Source: Streptacidiphilus albus JL83 | Lineage (GTDB): Bacteria > Actinomycetota > Actinomycetes > Streptomycetales > Streptomycetaceae | Length of the DNA: 64,000 nt | Assembly: GCF_000744705.1 (NCBI RefSeq) | Contig: NZ_JQML01000001.1 | Location: 1,798,001 to 1,862,000 of the forward strand | Direction: 5' to 3' | In this document: positions 1-8,840 of the stretch, one piece after another | Numbering within the stretch: the stretch's first letter is position 1 | Layout of the letters: each line of letters starts with the position of its first letter | Program-made: the position numbers and the translations under genes | The notes under the pieces: model-generated | The model's database searches: none | Told to the model about the DNA's origin: nothing | Seen by the model: only the letters and a program-made list of their open reading frames with translations

Positions 1-195
1 GTAACCGATTCGCGCAACTAACACGCCGCCTACTTCTGTGACGCTGCTCACGATCGGAAGGTTCCCCGGGGTCGACTGCCCCGTCCCGGACGTCCGAACC
101 GGCGGACTTGGTCGGTCATTTCCGGCGTATCCCACCAAATCACAACACTCCGCTGGGAGTTCGCCGCCGAAAGCGGGAGCCCGGCTCCCGGCCAC

Positions 196-212
196 CGTAG
201 GTATGACCTACG
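196..212. promoter_or_regulatory. 17-bp perfect inverted repeat before first gene
   Basis: CGTAGGTATGACCTACG has 7-bp arms around a 3-bp centre and ends 10 bases before the ATG at 223. No purine-rich ribosome binding site lies between it and the ATG, so it may be an operator, or part of a short 5' leader. The protein that would bind it is unknown. The rest of positions 1-222 shows no gene. Confidence 0.4.
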
Positions 213-222
213 ATCGTCCGAC

Positions 223-1176
223 ATGAGCTCTGCCGCCACTCCCAGCACCCCGCTGCCCGTCCGCACCCCCGGCTCGCGGGCGCGCGGCCGCCACCGTCGT
301 CCGGAACGTCCGGAGATACCTGCGGGCGCGCCTGCGCTGCTCCTCGCCGTGCCCGGGGAGCCCACCTCGTCCACCCAGCAGATCGCCGACGAGCTGGTCT
401 CACTGGTCCGCGCCGAGCAGCCCGGGATCGACGTCACCGCCGTCTACCTGGTCGCTGACCAGGCACTGGACGCCGTACCGGCAGCGCAGGCCCCGGCCGA
501 GGGGGACGCTCCGACCGAGGGGGACGCGCAGGACGGCGACGTGCCGGCGGCGGTTTTCGGAACGGAGCCGGCCGGTCCGCCGAGCCTCGCGGCCGCGCTC
601 GCGCGCGCGGCCGAGGCCGGAGCGGCCGTGCCGGTCGTCGTCCCGCTGCTGCCCGGACCGAACACCGCCTTCGACCTGGCGCTGGCGGATCTCGGCGGCG
701 GGATCACCACCACCGACCCGCTCGGTCCGCACCCGCTGCTCGCCGAGGCGCTGCACGTCCGGCTGTCCGAGGCCGGACTGGCCCGCGCCGACCGGGCCCG
801 GCTGTTCGCGGTGAACACCGCGGCCGACGGCATCGTCCTGGCGACCGTCGGCGGCCCCGAGGCGCTGCAGTTCGCCGAGGTCACCGGGGTGCTGCTGGCC
901 GCGCGGCTGGCCGTGCCGGTGGTGGCCGCGACCCTGGACGAGCCCGGCTCGGTGGCCGCCGCCGCCACGCACCTGCGCGAGACCGGCTGCGGTCAGCCGG
1001 CGCTGGCGCCCTACCTGATCGGCCCCGAGGTCGACGCCGACCTGCTGAAGAGCGTGGCGGCCGAGACCGACTGCCCGGCGGCGGAGACGCTGGGCGCCTA
1101 CCCCACCATCGCCCGGCTGGTGCTCGGGCTGTACCTGGGCGCGATCGGCGTCGAGCGCGACGCCGATCTGACCTGA
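223..1176 (+). CDS. CbiX/sirohydrochlorin chelatase-like protein
   Basis: This 317-residue soluble protein starts with a disordered Pro/Arg-rich segment (residues 1-40) followed by alternating beta/alpha sequence. It has the look of the actinobacterial CbiX-like family: an LLLAVPGEP segment near residue 45, VPVVVPLLPGP near 145, and a repeated half near residue 195 onward. True chelatases place a cobalt or iron ion in a tetrapyrrole using a histidine near the N-terminal strand; here the expected 'HGS' is replaced by 'PGE', so activity is doubtful. ATG at 223 is the first in-frame start after the palindrome, and no clear ribosome site precedes it. It converges on the LacI gene. The family call is from overall pattern only. 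Confidence 0.5.
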   Translation: MSSAATPSTPLPVRTPGSRARGRHRRPERPEIPAGAPALLLAVPGEPTSSTQQIADELVSLVRAEQPGIDVTAVYLVADQALDAVPAAQAPAEGDAPTEGDAQDGDVPAAVFGTEPAGPPSLAAALARAAEAGAAVPVVVPLLPGPNTAFDLALADLGGGITTTDPLGPHPLLAEALHVRLSEAGLARADRARLFAVNTAADGIVLATVGGPEALQFAEVTGVLLAARLAVPVVAATLDEPGSVAAAATHLRETGCGQPALAPYLIGPEVDADLLKSVAAETDCPAAETLGAYPTIARLVLGLYLGAIGVERDADLT

Positions 1177-1212
1177 GCCGGCCCCGACCGGCCTGACGGC
1201 GGGTCACCGGAG

Positions 1213-1243
1213 GGAGGGCGTGCGGCTGCTGCCGGCGCCCTCC
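1213..1243. terminator. stem-loop between convergent genes
   Basis: GGAGGGCG pairs with CGCCCTCC across a 15-base GC-rich loop, just after the stop at 1176 and before the stop of the leftward gene at 1276. It could serve both convergent genes. There is no T tract, as is common in high-G+C actinobacteria. Confidence 0.5.
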
Positions 1244-1275
1244 GTTCGCGTGCCCGGACCGCCCCGGTAAGGCGG

Positions 1276-2301
1276 TCAGCCGCGGGTCGGCACCGCCGCC
1301 GTCGAGCCGCGCACCACCAGCTCCGGCTGGAAGACGAACTCCCCGCGCTGCGCCGGGTTTCCGCTGATCTCCTCCAGCAGCACGTTGACCGCCGCCGCAC
1401 CCATCGCCTCCACCGGCTGCCGGATGGTGGTCAGCGGCGGGTCGGCGAAGGCGATCAGCGGCGAGTCGTCGAAACCGACCACCGAGACCGATCCCGGGAC
1501 CGAGAGCCCGCGCGCCCGCACGCCCCGGATCGCGCCGAAGGCCATCAGGTCGCTGCCGCAGACGATGGCCGTGCAGCCCCGGTCCAGCAGCGCGTTGGCG
1601 GCCGCCTGGCCGCCCTCCACGGTGAACAGCGAGTGCTGGACCAGCTCGGCGAGGCCGGCCGGGTCCAGACCGAAGCGGGAGCGCATCTCCTCGGTGAAGC
1701 CCTCGACCTTGCGCTCGACCGGCACGAAGCGGGCCGGGCCGACGGCCAGGCCGATCCGCTCGTGGCCGAGGCCGGCGAGGTGCTGGACGGCCATGTGCAT
1801 CGCCGCGCGGTCGTCCGGCGAGATGAAGGGGGCGGTGATCCGCGGGCTGTAGCCGTTGATCATGACGAAGGGCACGCCCTTGCCGATCAGCCGGGCGTAG
1901 CGCTCGGTGTCGGCGGTGGTGTCGGCGTGCAGCCCGGAGATGAAGACGATGCCGGTGACGCCGCGCTCGACCAGCAGCTCGACCAGTTCGTCCTCGGTGG
2001 AGCCGCCCGGGGTCTGGGTGCAGAGCACCGGCGTGTAGCCGTAGCGGGTCAGCACCTGCTCGATGACCTGGGTGAAGGCCGGGAAGATCGGGTTGCTCAG
2101 CTCGGGGGTGATCAGCCCGATGAGCCCGGCGCTGCGCTGCCGCAGCCGGGTCGGACGCTCGTAGCCGAGCACGTCCAGCGCGGCCAGCACCGACTGCCGG
2201 GTGGTGGCGGACACCCCCGGCTTGCCGTTCAGCACGCGGGAGACCGTGGCCTCGCTGACCCCCGCCTGGGCCGCGATGTCCGCCAGCCGTGCAGTGTTCA
2301 A
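1276..2301 (-). CDS. LacI-family repressor, paralogue 1
   Basis: 341 residues with an N-terminal helix-turn-helix (LADIAAQAGVSEATVSRVL, residues 6-24) and a periplasmic-binding-type effector domain ending with the usual VVGFDDSPLIAF and LTTIRQP motifs. The start is TTG at 2301, chosen because GGGAAG sits about 6 bases upstream on the minus strand and the HTH begins directly after. It is very close in sequence to the next LacI gene (2513-3556), including long identical runs in the HTH and the C-terminal third, so the two look like a tandem duplication. It follows the glucosidase/ABC operon in the same direction but is separated from it by a 211-base gap with a tandem repeat. It probably senses an alpha-glucoside; the effector is not determinable here. 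Confidence 0.88.
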   Translation of the reverse strand: MNTARLADIAAQAGVSEATVSRVLNGKPGVSATTRQSVLAALDVLGYERPTRLRQRSAGLIGLITPELSNPIFPAFTQVIEQVLTRYGYTPVLCTQTPGGSTEDELVELLVERGVTGIVFISGLHADTTADTERYARLIGKGVPFVMINGYSPRITAPFISPDDRAAMHMAVQHLAGLGHERIGLAVGPARFVPVERKVEGFTEEMRSRFGLDPAGLAELVQHSLFTVEGGQAAANALLDRGCTAIVCGSDLMAFGAIRGVRARGLSVPGSVSVVGFDDSPLIAFADPPLTTIRQPVEAMGAAAVNVLLEEISGNPAQRGEFVFQPELVVRGSTAAVPTRG

Positions 2302-2446
2302 GAATGCTTCCCAGGGTCGGGTGGATGCTCGTCACCCGCAGCCTATTGCACGGTGGGGTTCCGGCCGATCGATTCACCCGGTCCCGCCGGAGCCGGACGT
2401 GCGGAAGCCCCGGCGCGGGGCGGGTGCCCTGCGCCGGGGGTGGCTC

Positions 2447-2506
2447 CGTCCACCGACCGGCCGTCCACCGAGCGGCCGTCCACCGAGCGGCCGTCCGCCG
2501 ACCGGC
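2447..2506. repeat. 15-bp tandem repeat, 4 copies
   Basis: Four near-identical 15-bp units of the form cgtccaccgagcggc lie in the gap between the two LacI genes, just beyond the stop of the upstream one. Copies differ by one or two bases. The stretch is outside both reading frames. Confidence 0.8.
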
Positions 2507-2512
2507 CGACCG

Positions 2513-3556
2513 TCAGCCCGCCGCCCGGGGGCGGGCCGCGCCGGTGGAGCCGCGGACGACCAGCTCCGGCTGGAAGACGAACTCGGCCCGGTGCAGCGCG
2601 TTGCCGTTGATCTCCTCCAGCAGCGCGTCCACGGCCGCGCCGCCCATCGCCTCCACCGGCTGCCGGATGGTGGTCAGCGGCGGGTCGGCGAAGGCGATCA
2701 GCGGCGAGTCGTCGAAGCCCACCACCGAGACGTCGCCGGGCACTTCGAGTCCGCGCTGGCGCACCGCCCGGACCACCCCGAAGGCCATCAGATCGCTGCC
2801 GCAGACCACCGCCGTGCAGCCCTTGTCCAACAGTCCGGCGGCGGCGGCGTGGCCGCCCTCGACGCTGAACAGGGTGTGCGCGACCAGCTCGGAGCTCTGC
2901 TCCGGGCTCCGGCCCAGCAGCTCCTGGCAGGCGGCGGCGAAGCCCTCGGTCTTCCGCTGCGCCGGGACGAAGCGGCGCTGACCGAGCGCCAGCCCGATCC
3001 GCTCGTGGCCGAGTTCGGCCAGGTGCTGGACGGCCATCCGCATCGCCGCCCGGTCGTCCGGGGAGACGAAGGTCGCGGAGATCCGCTCGCTGTAGCCGTT
3101 GATCAGCACGTACGGCACGCCCCGGGCGGCCAGCCGGGCGTACCGCTCCATGTCGGCGGTGGTGTCGGCGTGCAGCCCGGAGACGAAGACGATGCCGGTG
3201 ACGCCCCGGTCCACCAGCATGTCGACCAGTTCGTCCTCGGTGGAGCCGCCCGGGGTCTGGGTGCAGAGCAGCGGGGTGTACCCGTGCCGGGTCAGCACCT
3301 GCTCGATGACCTGCGCCAGCGCCGGGAAGATCGGGTTGTTCAGCTCGGGGGTGATCAGCCCGATCAGCCCGGCGCTGCGCTGCCGCAGCCGGGTCGGACG
3401 CTCGTAGCCGAGCACGTCCAGCGCGGCCAGCACCGACTGCCGGGTACCGGCGGAGACCCCCGCCTTCCCGTTGAGGACCCGGGAGACGGTGGCCTCGCTC
3501 ACCCCCGCCTGGACGGCGATGTCGGCCAGGCGGGGGCCGGCGGAGACGGACGGCAT
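2513..3556 (-). CDS. LacI-family repressor of the alpha-glucoside operon, paralogue 2
   Basis: 347 residues, same architecture as its neighbour at 1276-2301: HTH at residues 9-28 (LADIAVQAGVSEATVSRVLN) and effector domain with STEDELVDMLVDRGVTGIVF and the C-terminal LTTIRQPVEAMGG motif. The ATG at 3556 lies one base beyond the stop codon of the alpha-glucosidase gene (TGA at 3560-3558), which implies translational coupling and places it as the last gene of the leftward ABC/glucosidase operon. By position and family it resembles Streptomyces MalR/Reg1-type repressors, which bind CTTGCA-type half sites; such a site is present upstream of the binding-protein gene. The most likely role is maltodextrin-relieved repression of the operon. 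Confidence 0.88.
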   Translation of the reverse strand: MPSVSAGPRLADIAVQAGVSEATVSRVLNGKAGVSAGTRQSVLAALDVLGYERPTRLRQRSAGLIGLITPELNNPIFPALAQVIEQVLTRHGYTPLLCTQTPGGSTEDELVDMLVDRGVTGIVFVSGLHADTTADMERYARLAARGVPYVLINGYSERISATFVSPDDRAAMRMAVQHLAELGHERIGLALGQRRFVPAQRKTEGFAAACQELLGRSPEQSSELVAHTLFSVEGGHAAAAGLLDKGCTAVVCGSDLMAFGVVRAVRQRGLEVPGDVSVVGFDDSPLIAFADPPLTTIRQPVEAMGGAAVDALLEEINGNALHRAEFVFQPELVVRGSTGAARPRAAG

Positions 3557-3557
3557 G

Positions 3558-5273
3558 TCAGCAGGACCACCAGACGGTCGTGTCGGCCGGGAGCAGCACC
3601 TCGTCGCCGACCGGCGGGAGGTCGCCGGAGGCGAGCAGCACCCGGCCGGGGGCGGGCAGCCGCACCGGCTGCCGGCCGGTGTTGACGGTGCAGACCAACT
3701 CCCCGTCGGCGCTGCGGCGGCGGAAGGCCAGGACGTCGCTCGGGCTGTCCAGCCACTCGACCGAGTCCCCGGCGCCGAGGGCCGGGTGCTCGCGGCGCAG
3801 GGCCAGCGCCCGGCGGTAGAACTCCAGGGTGGAGGAGGCGTCGCCGGTCTGCGCCTCGACGCTGAGCTTGGCCCACTCGGCCGGCTGCGGCAGCCAGCTT
3901 GGTCCGCCCTCGACCGGTCCGAAGCCGTACGGGGCGGCGGTGCCGGACCAGGGCAGCGGTACCCGGCAGCCGTCGCGCATGCCCTCCTGGCCCTCGGCCT
4001 CGGTGCCCCGGGCCCGTTGGAACGCCGGGTCCTGGCGGACCGCGTCGGGCAGGTCGAGCACCTCGGGCAGGCCGAGCTCCTCGCCCTGGTAGACGTAGGC
4101 CGAGCCGGGCAGGGCGAGCATCAGCAGGGTGGCGGCGCGGGCGCGGAGCAGGTCCTGCTTCGCGTTGCCGCCGCCGAGGCGGGTGCGGTGGCGGACCACG
4201 TCGTGGTTGGAGAGCACCCAGGTGGCGGGGGCCTGCACCGGGCGCATGGCGGCCAGCGAGACGTCGATCACCGCGCGCAGCGGCTCGGCCTCCCAGGCGG
4301 TGCCCAGGTACTGGAAGTTGAACGCCTGGTGCAGCTCGTCCGGGCGCAGGTAGTTGGCGGTGCGCTCGACCGTCGGCGTCCAGGCCTCGGCGACGCCGAT
4401 CCGCCGGGTCTCCGGGTCGGTGCCGTACTCGTCCAGGATGGCGCGCCACTGGCGGTAGATCTCGTGGACGCCGTCCTGGTCGAAGAAGGGCAGCACGTCG
4501 TTGCCGAGCAGCCGGAGCTGGTCGTGCACCCCGATGTCGGGCAGGCCGGGGGCCTTGACCAGGCCGTGGGCGACGTCGATCCGGAACCCGTCGGCGCCGA
4601 GGTCGAGCCAGAAGCGCAGCAGCGAGCGGAACTCGTCGGCGACGGCGGGGCTGTCCCAGTCGAAGTCGGGCTGCTCGGGGGCGAAGAGGTGGAGGTACCA
4701 CTCGCCGGGTGTGCCGTCGGGGTTCCGGCTGCGGGTCCAGGCCGGGCCGCCGAAGACGGACTCCCAGTCGTTGGGCGGAAGTTCGCCGTTCGCGCCCTGC
4801 CCGGGGCGGAAGTGGAAGCGCCGCCGCAGCGTGCTGCCGGGACCCTCCCGCAGCGCCTGCCGGAACCAGGGGTGCTGGTCGGAGGCGTGGTTGGGGACAA
4901 TGTCGACGATCACCCGCAGGCCGAGCGCGTGGGCGTCGGCGATCAGGCCCTCGGCGTCGGCGAGGTCGCCGAACATCGGGTCGACCCGGCGGTAGTCGGA
5001 GACGTCGTAGCCGGCGTCGGCCTGCGGGGAGGCGTAGAAGGGGGAGAGCCAGACGGCGTCCACGCCGAGTTCGCGGAGGTAGGGCAGCCGGGAGCGGATC
5101 CCGGCGAGGTCGCCCATGCCGTCGCCGTCGGCGTCGGCGAAGCTGCGCGGGTAGACCTGGTAGATCACCGCGTCGCGCCACCAGCCGGTTCTGCGCGCGG
5201 AGTCGGTCCCGGCCGCGGTGGCGGCGGTCTCGGTTCCGGCGGGCAGGTTCTGGGCGGCAAGGTGCTGGGTCAT
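3558..5273 (-). CDS. GH13 alpha-glucosidase (AglA type)
   Basis: 571-residue cytoplasmic glycoside hydrolase, consistent with the exo-acting alpha-glucosidase/oligo-1,6-glucosidase group. The N-terminus has WWRDAVIYQVYPRSFADADGDGMGDL, then conserved region I DIVPNH, region II GFRIDVAHG (nucleophile Asp), region III IGVAEAW (acid/base Glu) and region IV LSNHDVVRH (stabilising Asp). The ATG at 5273 is preferred over upstream in-frame codons because AAGGGA precedes it and the conserved fold begins shortly after; about 30 residues of linker come first. It has no signal peptide, so it would act on imported oligosaccharides. It is downstream of the permease genes and coupled to the LacI gene. Linkage preference (alpha-1,4 or alpha-1,6) cannot be fixed from sequence. 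Confidence 0.93.
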   Translation of the reverse strand: MTQHLAAQNLPAGTETAATAAGTDSARRTGWWRDAVIYQVYPRSFADADGDGMGDLAGIRSRLPYLRELGVDAVWLSPFYASPQADAGYDVSDYRRVDPMFGDLADAEGLIADAHALGLRVIVDIVPNHASDQHPWFRQALREGPGSTLRRRFHFRPGQGANGELPPNDWESVFGGPAWTRSRNPDGTPGEWYLHLFAPEQPDFDWDSPAVADEFRSLLRFWLDLGADGFRIDVAHGLVKAPGLPDIGVHDQLRLLGNDVLPFFDQDGVHEIYRQWRAILDEYGTDPETRRIGVAEAWTPTVERTANYLRPDELHQAFNFQYLGTAWEAEPLRAVIDVSLAAMRPVQAPATWVLSNHDVVRHRTRLGGGNAKQDLLRARAATLLMLALPGSAYVYQGEELGLPEVLDLPDAVRQDPAFQRARGTEAEGQEGMRDGCRVPLPWSGTAAPYGFGPVEGGPSWLPQPAEWAKLSVEAQTGDASSTLEFYRRALALRREHPALGAGDSVEWLDSPSDVLAFRRRSADGELVCTVNTGRQPVRLPAPGRVLLASGDLPPVGDEVLLPADTTVWWSC

Positions 5274-5367
5274 GGGATCCCTTGTGGACTCGGGCGTCGG
5301 ACGGTGAGCGGCGTCGATCACCAGATGATCAACGGAGGAACGGCGGGGCAGGGCACGCGAGGGGCCG

Positions 5368-6321
5368 TCAGCCCTTGGTCCCGCCGGCGGTGAGGCCGGT
5401 GACCAGGTGCTTCTGCACCAGGTAGAAGACCAGGGCGGCAGGGACGGCGACCAGGACACCCATCGCCGCCATCAGGTTCCACTGCTGGTTGTACTGGCTG
5501 ACGAAGGTCTGGATGCCCACCGCCAGCGTGTACTTGTCGGAGGAGAGCATGAAGATCGAGGAGTAGGCGACCTCGCCCCAGGCGGTGAGGAAGCTGTAGA
5601 AGGCGGCGACCGCCAGGCCGGGCTTGGCCAGCGGCACGATCAGCCGCCAGAAGACCCCGAGGGGGCTGAGCCCGTCGATCCGGCCGGCCTCGTCGATCTC
5701 GACCGGGATGGTGTCGAAGTAGCCCTTCATCATGAAGGCGCAGAAGGGCACCGTGGTGCTGCAGTAGATGATGATCAGGCCCTGGTAGCTGTCCAGCAGG
5801 TCCAGCTCAGACATGATCTTGTAGAGCGGCACCAGCAGCACCGACACCGGGAACATCTGGGTCAGCAGGAAGGTCCACATCAGCTGGCGGTGGCCGGGGA
5901 ACCGCATCCGGGAGACGGCGTAGCCGGCGGTCGAGGCGAGCAGCACCCCGAAGAACATGGTGCCGCCGCTGACGATCACCGAGTTGGCGAACCAGGTGAA
6001 GAAGTCCGTGTGGAACAGCACATAGCCGTAGTTGGACAGCGAGGCCTTGCCCAGGATGCTGCCCGGGTGCAGGAAGTCGTTGGTGCCGGGCCCGAGCGAG
6101 ACGTAGGCGATCCAGCCGATCGGGAACACCGCGACCAGGCTGACCAGGGCCAGCACGCCGTGCAGCGCCAGCGAGGCCCCCTTGCCACGCTCGCCCCGGC
6201 CCCGGGGCCGGGCGGCGGTGCGCTCCGACTGCCGCGCGGTGCGCTGCGGCGCTTCTGCGACGGTACTCACGGCGGGTCCTCCGGTCGGCCGGTCTGCGGG
6301 GGTGGCGGTGCGGTCGCTCAT
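5368..6321 (-). CDS. ABC sugar permease, MalG type
   Basis: 317 residues with a long charged N-terminal tail (about residues 1-50), then six predicted membrane helices. The EAA motif for contact with the ATPase is at EIDEAGRIDGLSPLGVFWRL near residue 215, and the C-terminus reads QKHLVTGLTAGGTKG, the classical MalG ending. ATG overlaps the stop of the upstream permease gene (ATGA at 6318-6321). It forms the second half of the membrane channel. No ATP-binding subunit gene is present; in Streptomyces a shared MsiK-type ATPase encoded elsewhere usually powers such importers. Confidence 0.93.
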   Translation of the reverse strand: MSDRTATPADRPTGGPAVSTVAEAPQRTARQSERTAARPRGRGERGKGASLALHGVLALVSLVAVFPIGWIAYVSLGPGTNDFLHPGSILGKASLSNYGYVLFHTDFFTWFANSVIVSGGTMFFGVLLASTAGYAVSRMRFPGHRQLMWTFLLTQMFPVSVLLVPLYKIMSELDLLDSYQGLIIIYCSTTVPFCAFMMKGYFDTIPVEIDEAGRIDGLSPLGVFWRLIVPLAKPGLAVAAFYSFLTAWGEVAYSSIFMLSSDKYTLAVGIQTFVSQYNQQWNLMAAMGVLVAVPAALVFYLVQKHLVTGLTAGGTKG

Positions 6322-7331
6322 GACGCGGCCTGCTGCTCGTTGCGGGCCAGCCAGCGGCGGTAGAAGCCGGCGAAGACCACCAGCATGGACAGGATGAGCA
6401 CGCCGTAGGCGGCCGAGTCGGCGTAGTCCTGCGGCTGCTGACCGTAGAACAGCTGGTAGGCGTAGGTGACCAGGATCTGGACGCTGTCGCTGCCGGTGTT
6501 GCCGAAGAGCAGGAAGATGACGTTGAACTGGTTGAAGGTCCAGATCACGCCGAGCAGCACGACGGTGCCGCTGACCGGCCGCAGCCCCGGCAGGGTGACG
6601 TGCCGGAAACGCTGCCAGGGGGTGGCGCCGTCCATCTCGGCGGCCTCGTAGAGCTCGCCCGGGATCGCCTGCATCCCGCCCAGCAGCGAGACCATCATGA
6701 ACGGCACCCCGACCCAGGTGTTGACCGCGATGGCGGCGACCTGCTGCCAGATCGGGACGCTGAGCCAGCTCGGGGTCGGCAGGTGCAGCGCCCCGAGGAC
6801 GCCGTTGAGCACGCCGTTGTCGCTCAGGATCAGCCGCCAGGAGAAGATGGTGACGAAGGTGGGCACGGCCCAGGGCAGCACCAGCAGCACCCGGTACAGG
6901 GTCCGGCCGCGCAGCTTGCGGTTGAGCAGCACCGCGAGGCTGAGCCCGAAGCCGTAGGTGAGGGCGACGCAGCTGACCGTCCAGACGATGGTCCAGACGA
7001 AGTGCGGCCAGAACTCGCGGTCGGCGCCGGAGAGGATCTGGGTGTAGTTGTGCAGCCCGACCCATGAGTAGGTGTCAGGGATGTGGTTGACCCCGATGGT
7101 GCGGCCCACGTTGAGGCTGGTCGCGTCGGTCAGCGACAGGTAGACGCCGCGGGCCAGCGGGTAGAGCACCACCACGGCGATGACCAGCGCGACCGGGGCG
7201 GACATGGCCCAGGCGTACCAGTAGCGGTCGTAGGACTGCTTGATCCGGGCGAACAGCCCGCGCCTGGGACCGGCCGGGGCCCGGCGCTCCTTCAGGGCTC
7301 CGCCCTGCACGGGGACGGCCATCTGCGACAC
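6318..7331 (-). CDS. ABC sugar permease, MalF type
   Basis: 337 residues with a short basic cytoplasmic N-terminus, about six membrane helices and the EAA loop ELYEAAEMDGATPWQRFRHV near residue 235. It is first of the two permease genes and overlaps the next by four bases. The start at 7331 gives the N-terminal MSQMAVPVQ; the internal ATG four codons later is equally possible. The partner genes identify it as the MalF-like subunit of an alpha-glucoside or maltodextrin importer. Confidence 0.93.
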   Translation of the reverse strand: MSQMAVPVQGGALKERRAPAGPRRGLFARIKQSYDRYWYAWAMSAPVALVIAVVVLYPLARGVYLSLTDATSLNVGRTIGVNHIPDTYSWVGLHNYTQILSGADREFWPHFVWTIVWTVSCVALTYGFGLSLAVLLNRKLRGRTLYRVLLVLPWAVPTFVTIFSWRLILSDNGVLNGVLGALHLPTPSWLSVPIWQQVAAIAVNTWVGVPFMMVSLLGGMQAIPGELYEAAEMDGATPWQRFRHVTLPGLRPVSGTVVLLGVIWTFNQFNVIFLLFGNTGSDSVQILVTYAYQLFYGQQPQDYADSAAYGVLILSMLVVFAGFYRRWLARNEQQAAS

Positions 7332-7370
7332 CTCTTCTCACACGTTCATGCTGTTCGGCGGGACTGCGTC

Positions 7371-7402
7371 GGCCGGTCCGACCCGGGCGGGTCGGACCGG
7401 CC
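7371..7402 (-). promoter_or_regulatory. intra-operon stem-loop after binding-protein gene
   Basis: A 14-bp perfect stem (GGCCGGTCCGACCC with its complement) with a 4-base loop GGGC begins 9 bases beyond the stop of the binding-protein gene at 7412. Placed between binding protein and permeases, it probably protects the upstream mRNA or terminates partially, giving an excess of binding protein. This is the usual arrangement in mal-type operons. Confidence 0.7.
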
Positions 7403-7411
7403 GGGTGGCGG

Positions 7412-8698
7412 CTAGTGGTCGGAGAAGCCGGGCAGCAGCTTGCCGATGGCGGCGGCCGTGGTGTCCAGGCCGGACTGGACGCTCTCCTGGCCGAGCAGGA
7501 TCTTGGTGTAGTCGTTGCCGAAGGGCGTGTAGAGCGAGCTGTACTCGGGCAGGGCCGGGCGCGGCACCGAGTGGCTGAGGATCGCCTGGAAGCCGGCGAT
7601 GCCGGGGTCGGCGTTGACGGCGGCGGTGTAGGCGTCGCTGCGGGCCGGCAGGGTGCCGTTCTTCAGCGCGACGGTGGTCTCGCTGGCGGCCGAGGTCATG
7701 AAGGCGATGAACTTCTCGGAGGCGGCGAGGTGGGCCGCGTCGGCGCCGGCGTAGGCGACCAGGTTCTGGCCGCCGGTGGGGGCGCCGGCCGTGCCGGTGG
7801 AGCCGGCCGGGACGGCGGCGATGCCGAGGTTGGCGTGGTTGCCGAAGGCGCTGCCGCTGTAGACGTTGGTGATGTCCCACGGGCCCTGGACGACCATGGC
7901 GACCTTGCCGCTCTCGAAGGCGTCCATGATGTCGGTGTCGGCGTTGGCGGTGATGTCCAGCTTGGACACCCCGGGGGCGCCGATGAAGCTCTTGGCGGTG
8001 GTGATCGCCTTGACCGCGGCGGCCGAGTTGACGGTGATCTTGTTGCTGGCGGCGTCGACCAGGTCGGTGCCCTCGCCGAACAGGAAGGGCATGCCGTAGT
8101 AGCCGGAGGCCTCCAGGGCGAATCCGTCGACCCCGGCCTTCTGCTTGATCACCGCGGCGTCGGCCTTGAGCGCGTCCCAGCTGGTGGGGGCGGCGGTGAT
8201 GCCCGCCTTGGCGAACAGCTCCTTGTTGTACATCAGGCCGAGGGTGTCGGTGACCTGCGGGGCGCCGTAGACGTGGCCGCCGAAGCTCGCCTGCTTGATC
8301 AGGCTGGCCTCGAAGGCGGACTGGTCGGCCATGGCGGGGGTGCCGTCGAGCGGGGCGAGGAAACCGGCCTTGGCGAAGGCGGGGGTCCAGCCGACGTCGG
8401 AGCGGAGCACGTCGGGGGCGCCGCTGCTGCCCGCAGCGGTCTGGAACTTCGCCTCGGCGGTGCCGAAGGGCACGTTGACGTAGTTCACCTTGATCGTCGG
8501 GTTGGCCGCCTCGAAGGCCGCGACCAGCGCCTTGTAGGTCGGGGCCTCGTTGGTGGCGTCCGAGGTGTCCCACCAGGTGATGGTGACCGGGCCGTTGGCC
8601 TTGGTGGAAGACCCGGCACTGCTGCCGCTACCTCCGCAAGCACTTGCAGAAACCGCTATCGCCGTTGCCAGAACAGCTGCCGCAATGCCACGACGCAT
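7412..8698 (-). CDS. ABC sugar-binding lipoprotein, MalE type
   Basis: 428 residues. The signal peptide ends in a lipobox (VSASAC, Cys21), so the mature protein is a membrane-anchored extracellular binding protein. The mature sequence starts with VTITWWDTSDATNEAP and fits the group 1 solute-binding family (GNTLGLMYNKELF-like segment LGLMYNKELFAKAG near residue 180, ALKNGTLPARSDAY near 350). It is first in the leftward operon with two permeases, glucosidase and LacI. The first 25 codons use many A/T-ending codons, unlike the rest of the gene, and include an operator-like inverted repeat at 8636-8647. Substrate is inferred as maltodextrin or alpha-glucoside from the GH13 partner. Confidence 0.92.
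   Translation of the reverse strand: MRRGIAAAVLATAIAVSASACGGSGSSAGSSTKANGPVTITWWDTSDATNEAPTYKALVAAFEAANPTIKVNYVNVPFGTAEAKFQTAAGSSGAPDVLRSDVGWTPAFAKAGFLAPLDGTPAMADQSAFEASLIKQASFGGHVYGAPQVTDTLGLMYNKELFAKAGITAAPTSWDALKADAAVIKQKAGVDGFALEASGYYGMPFLFGEGTDLVDAASNKITVNSAAAVKAITTAKSFIGAPGVSKLDITANADTDIMDAFESGKVAMVVQGPWDITNVYSGSAFGNHANLGIAAVPAGSTGTAGAPTGGQNLVAYAGADAAHLAASEKFIAFMTSAASETTVALKNGTLPARSDAYTAAVNADPGIAGFQAILSHSVPRPALPEYSSLYTPFGNDYTKILLGQESVQSGLDTTAAAIGKLLPGFSDH
8636..8647. promoter_or_regulatory. operator-like repeat inside binding-protein gene
   Basis: GCAAGCACTTGC repeats the half-site of the upstream operator in inverted form, within the signal-peptide codons. It could be a second repressor site or a chance result of the Ala-Ser-Ala-Cys codons. 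Confidence 0.3.
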
Positions 8699-8840
8699 TG
8701 TGCACTCCTTGGAGGGTGGTTATGCCCGGATCTGATGGGGGACGGCACCTGACGTACGCGGGCCTCCCGTGGCCGACGCACCGTTGTTGCCGCCGGGCTT
8801 GGGGAGGAACGTAACAGTGGCGCGCATTGCTCGGAAAGTC

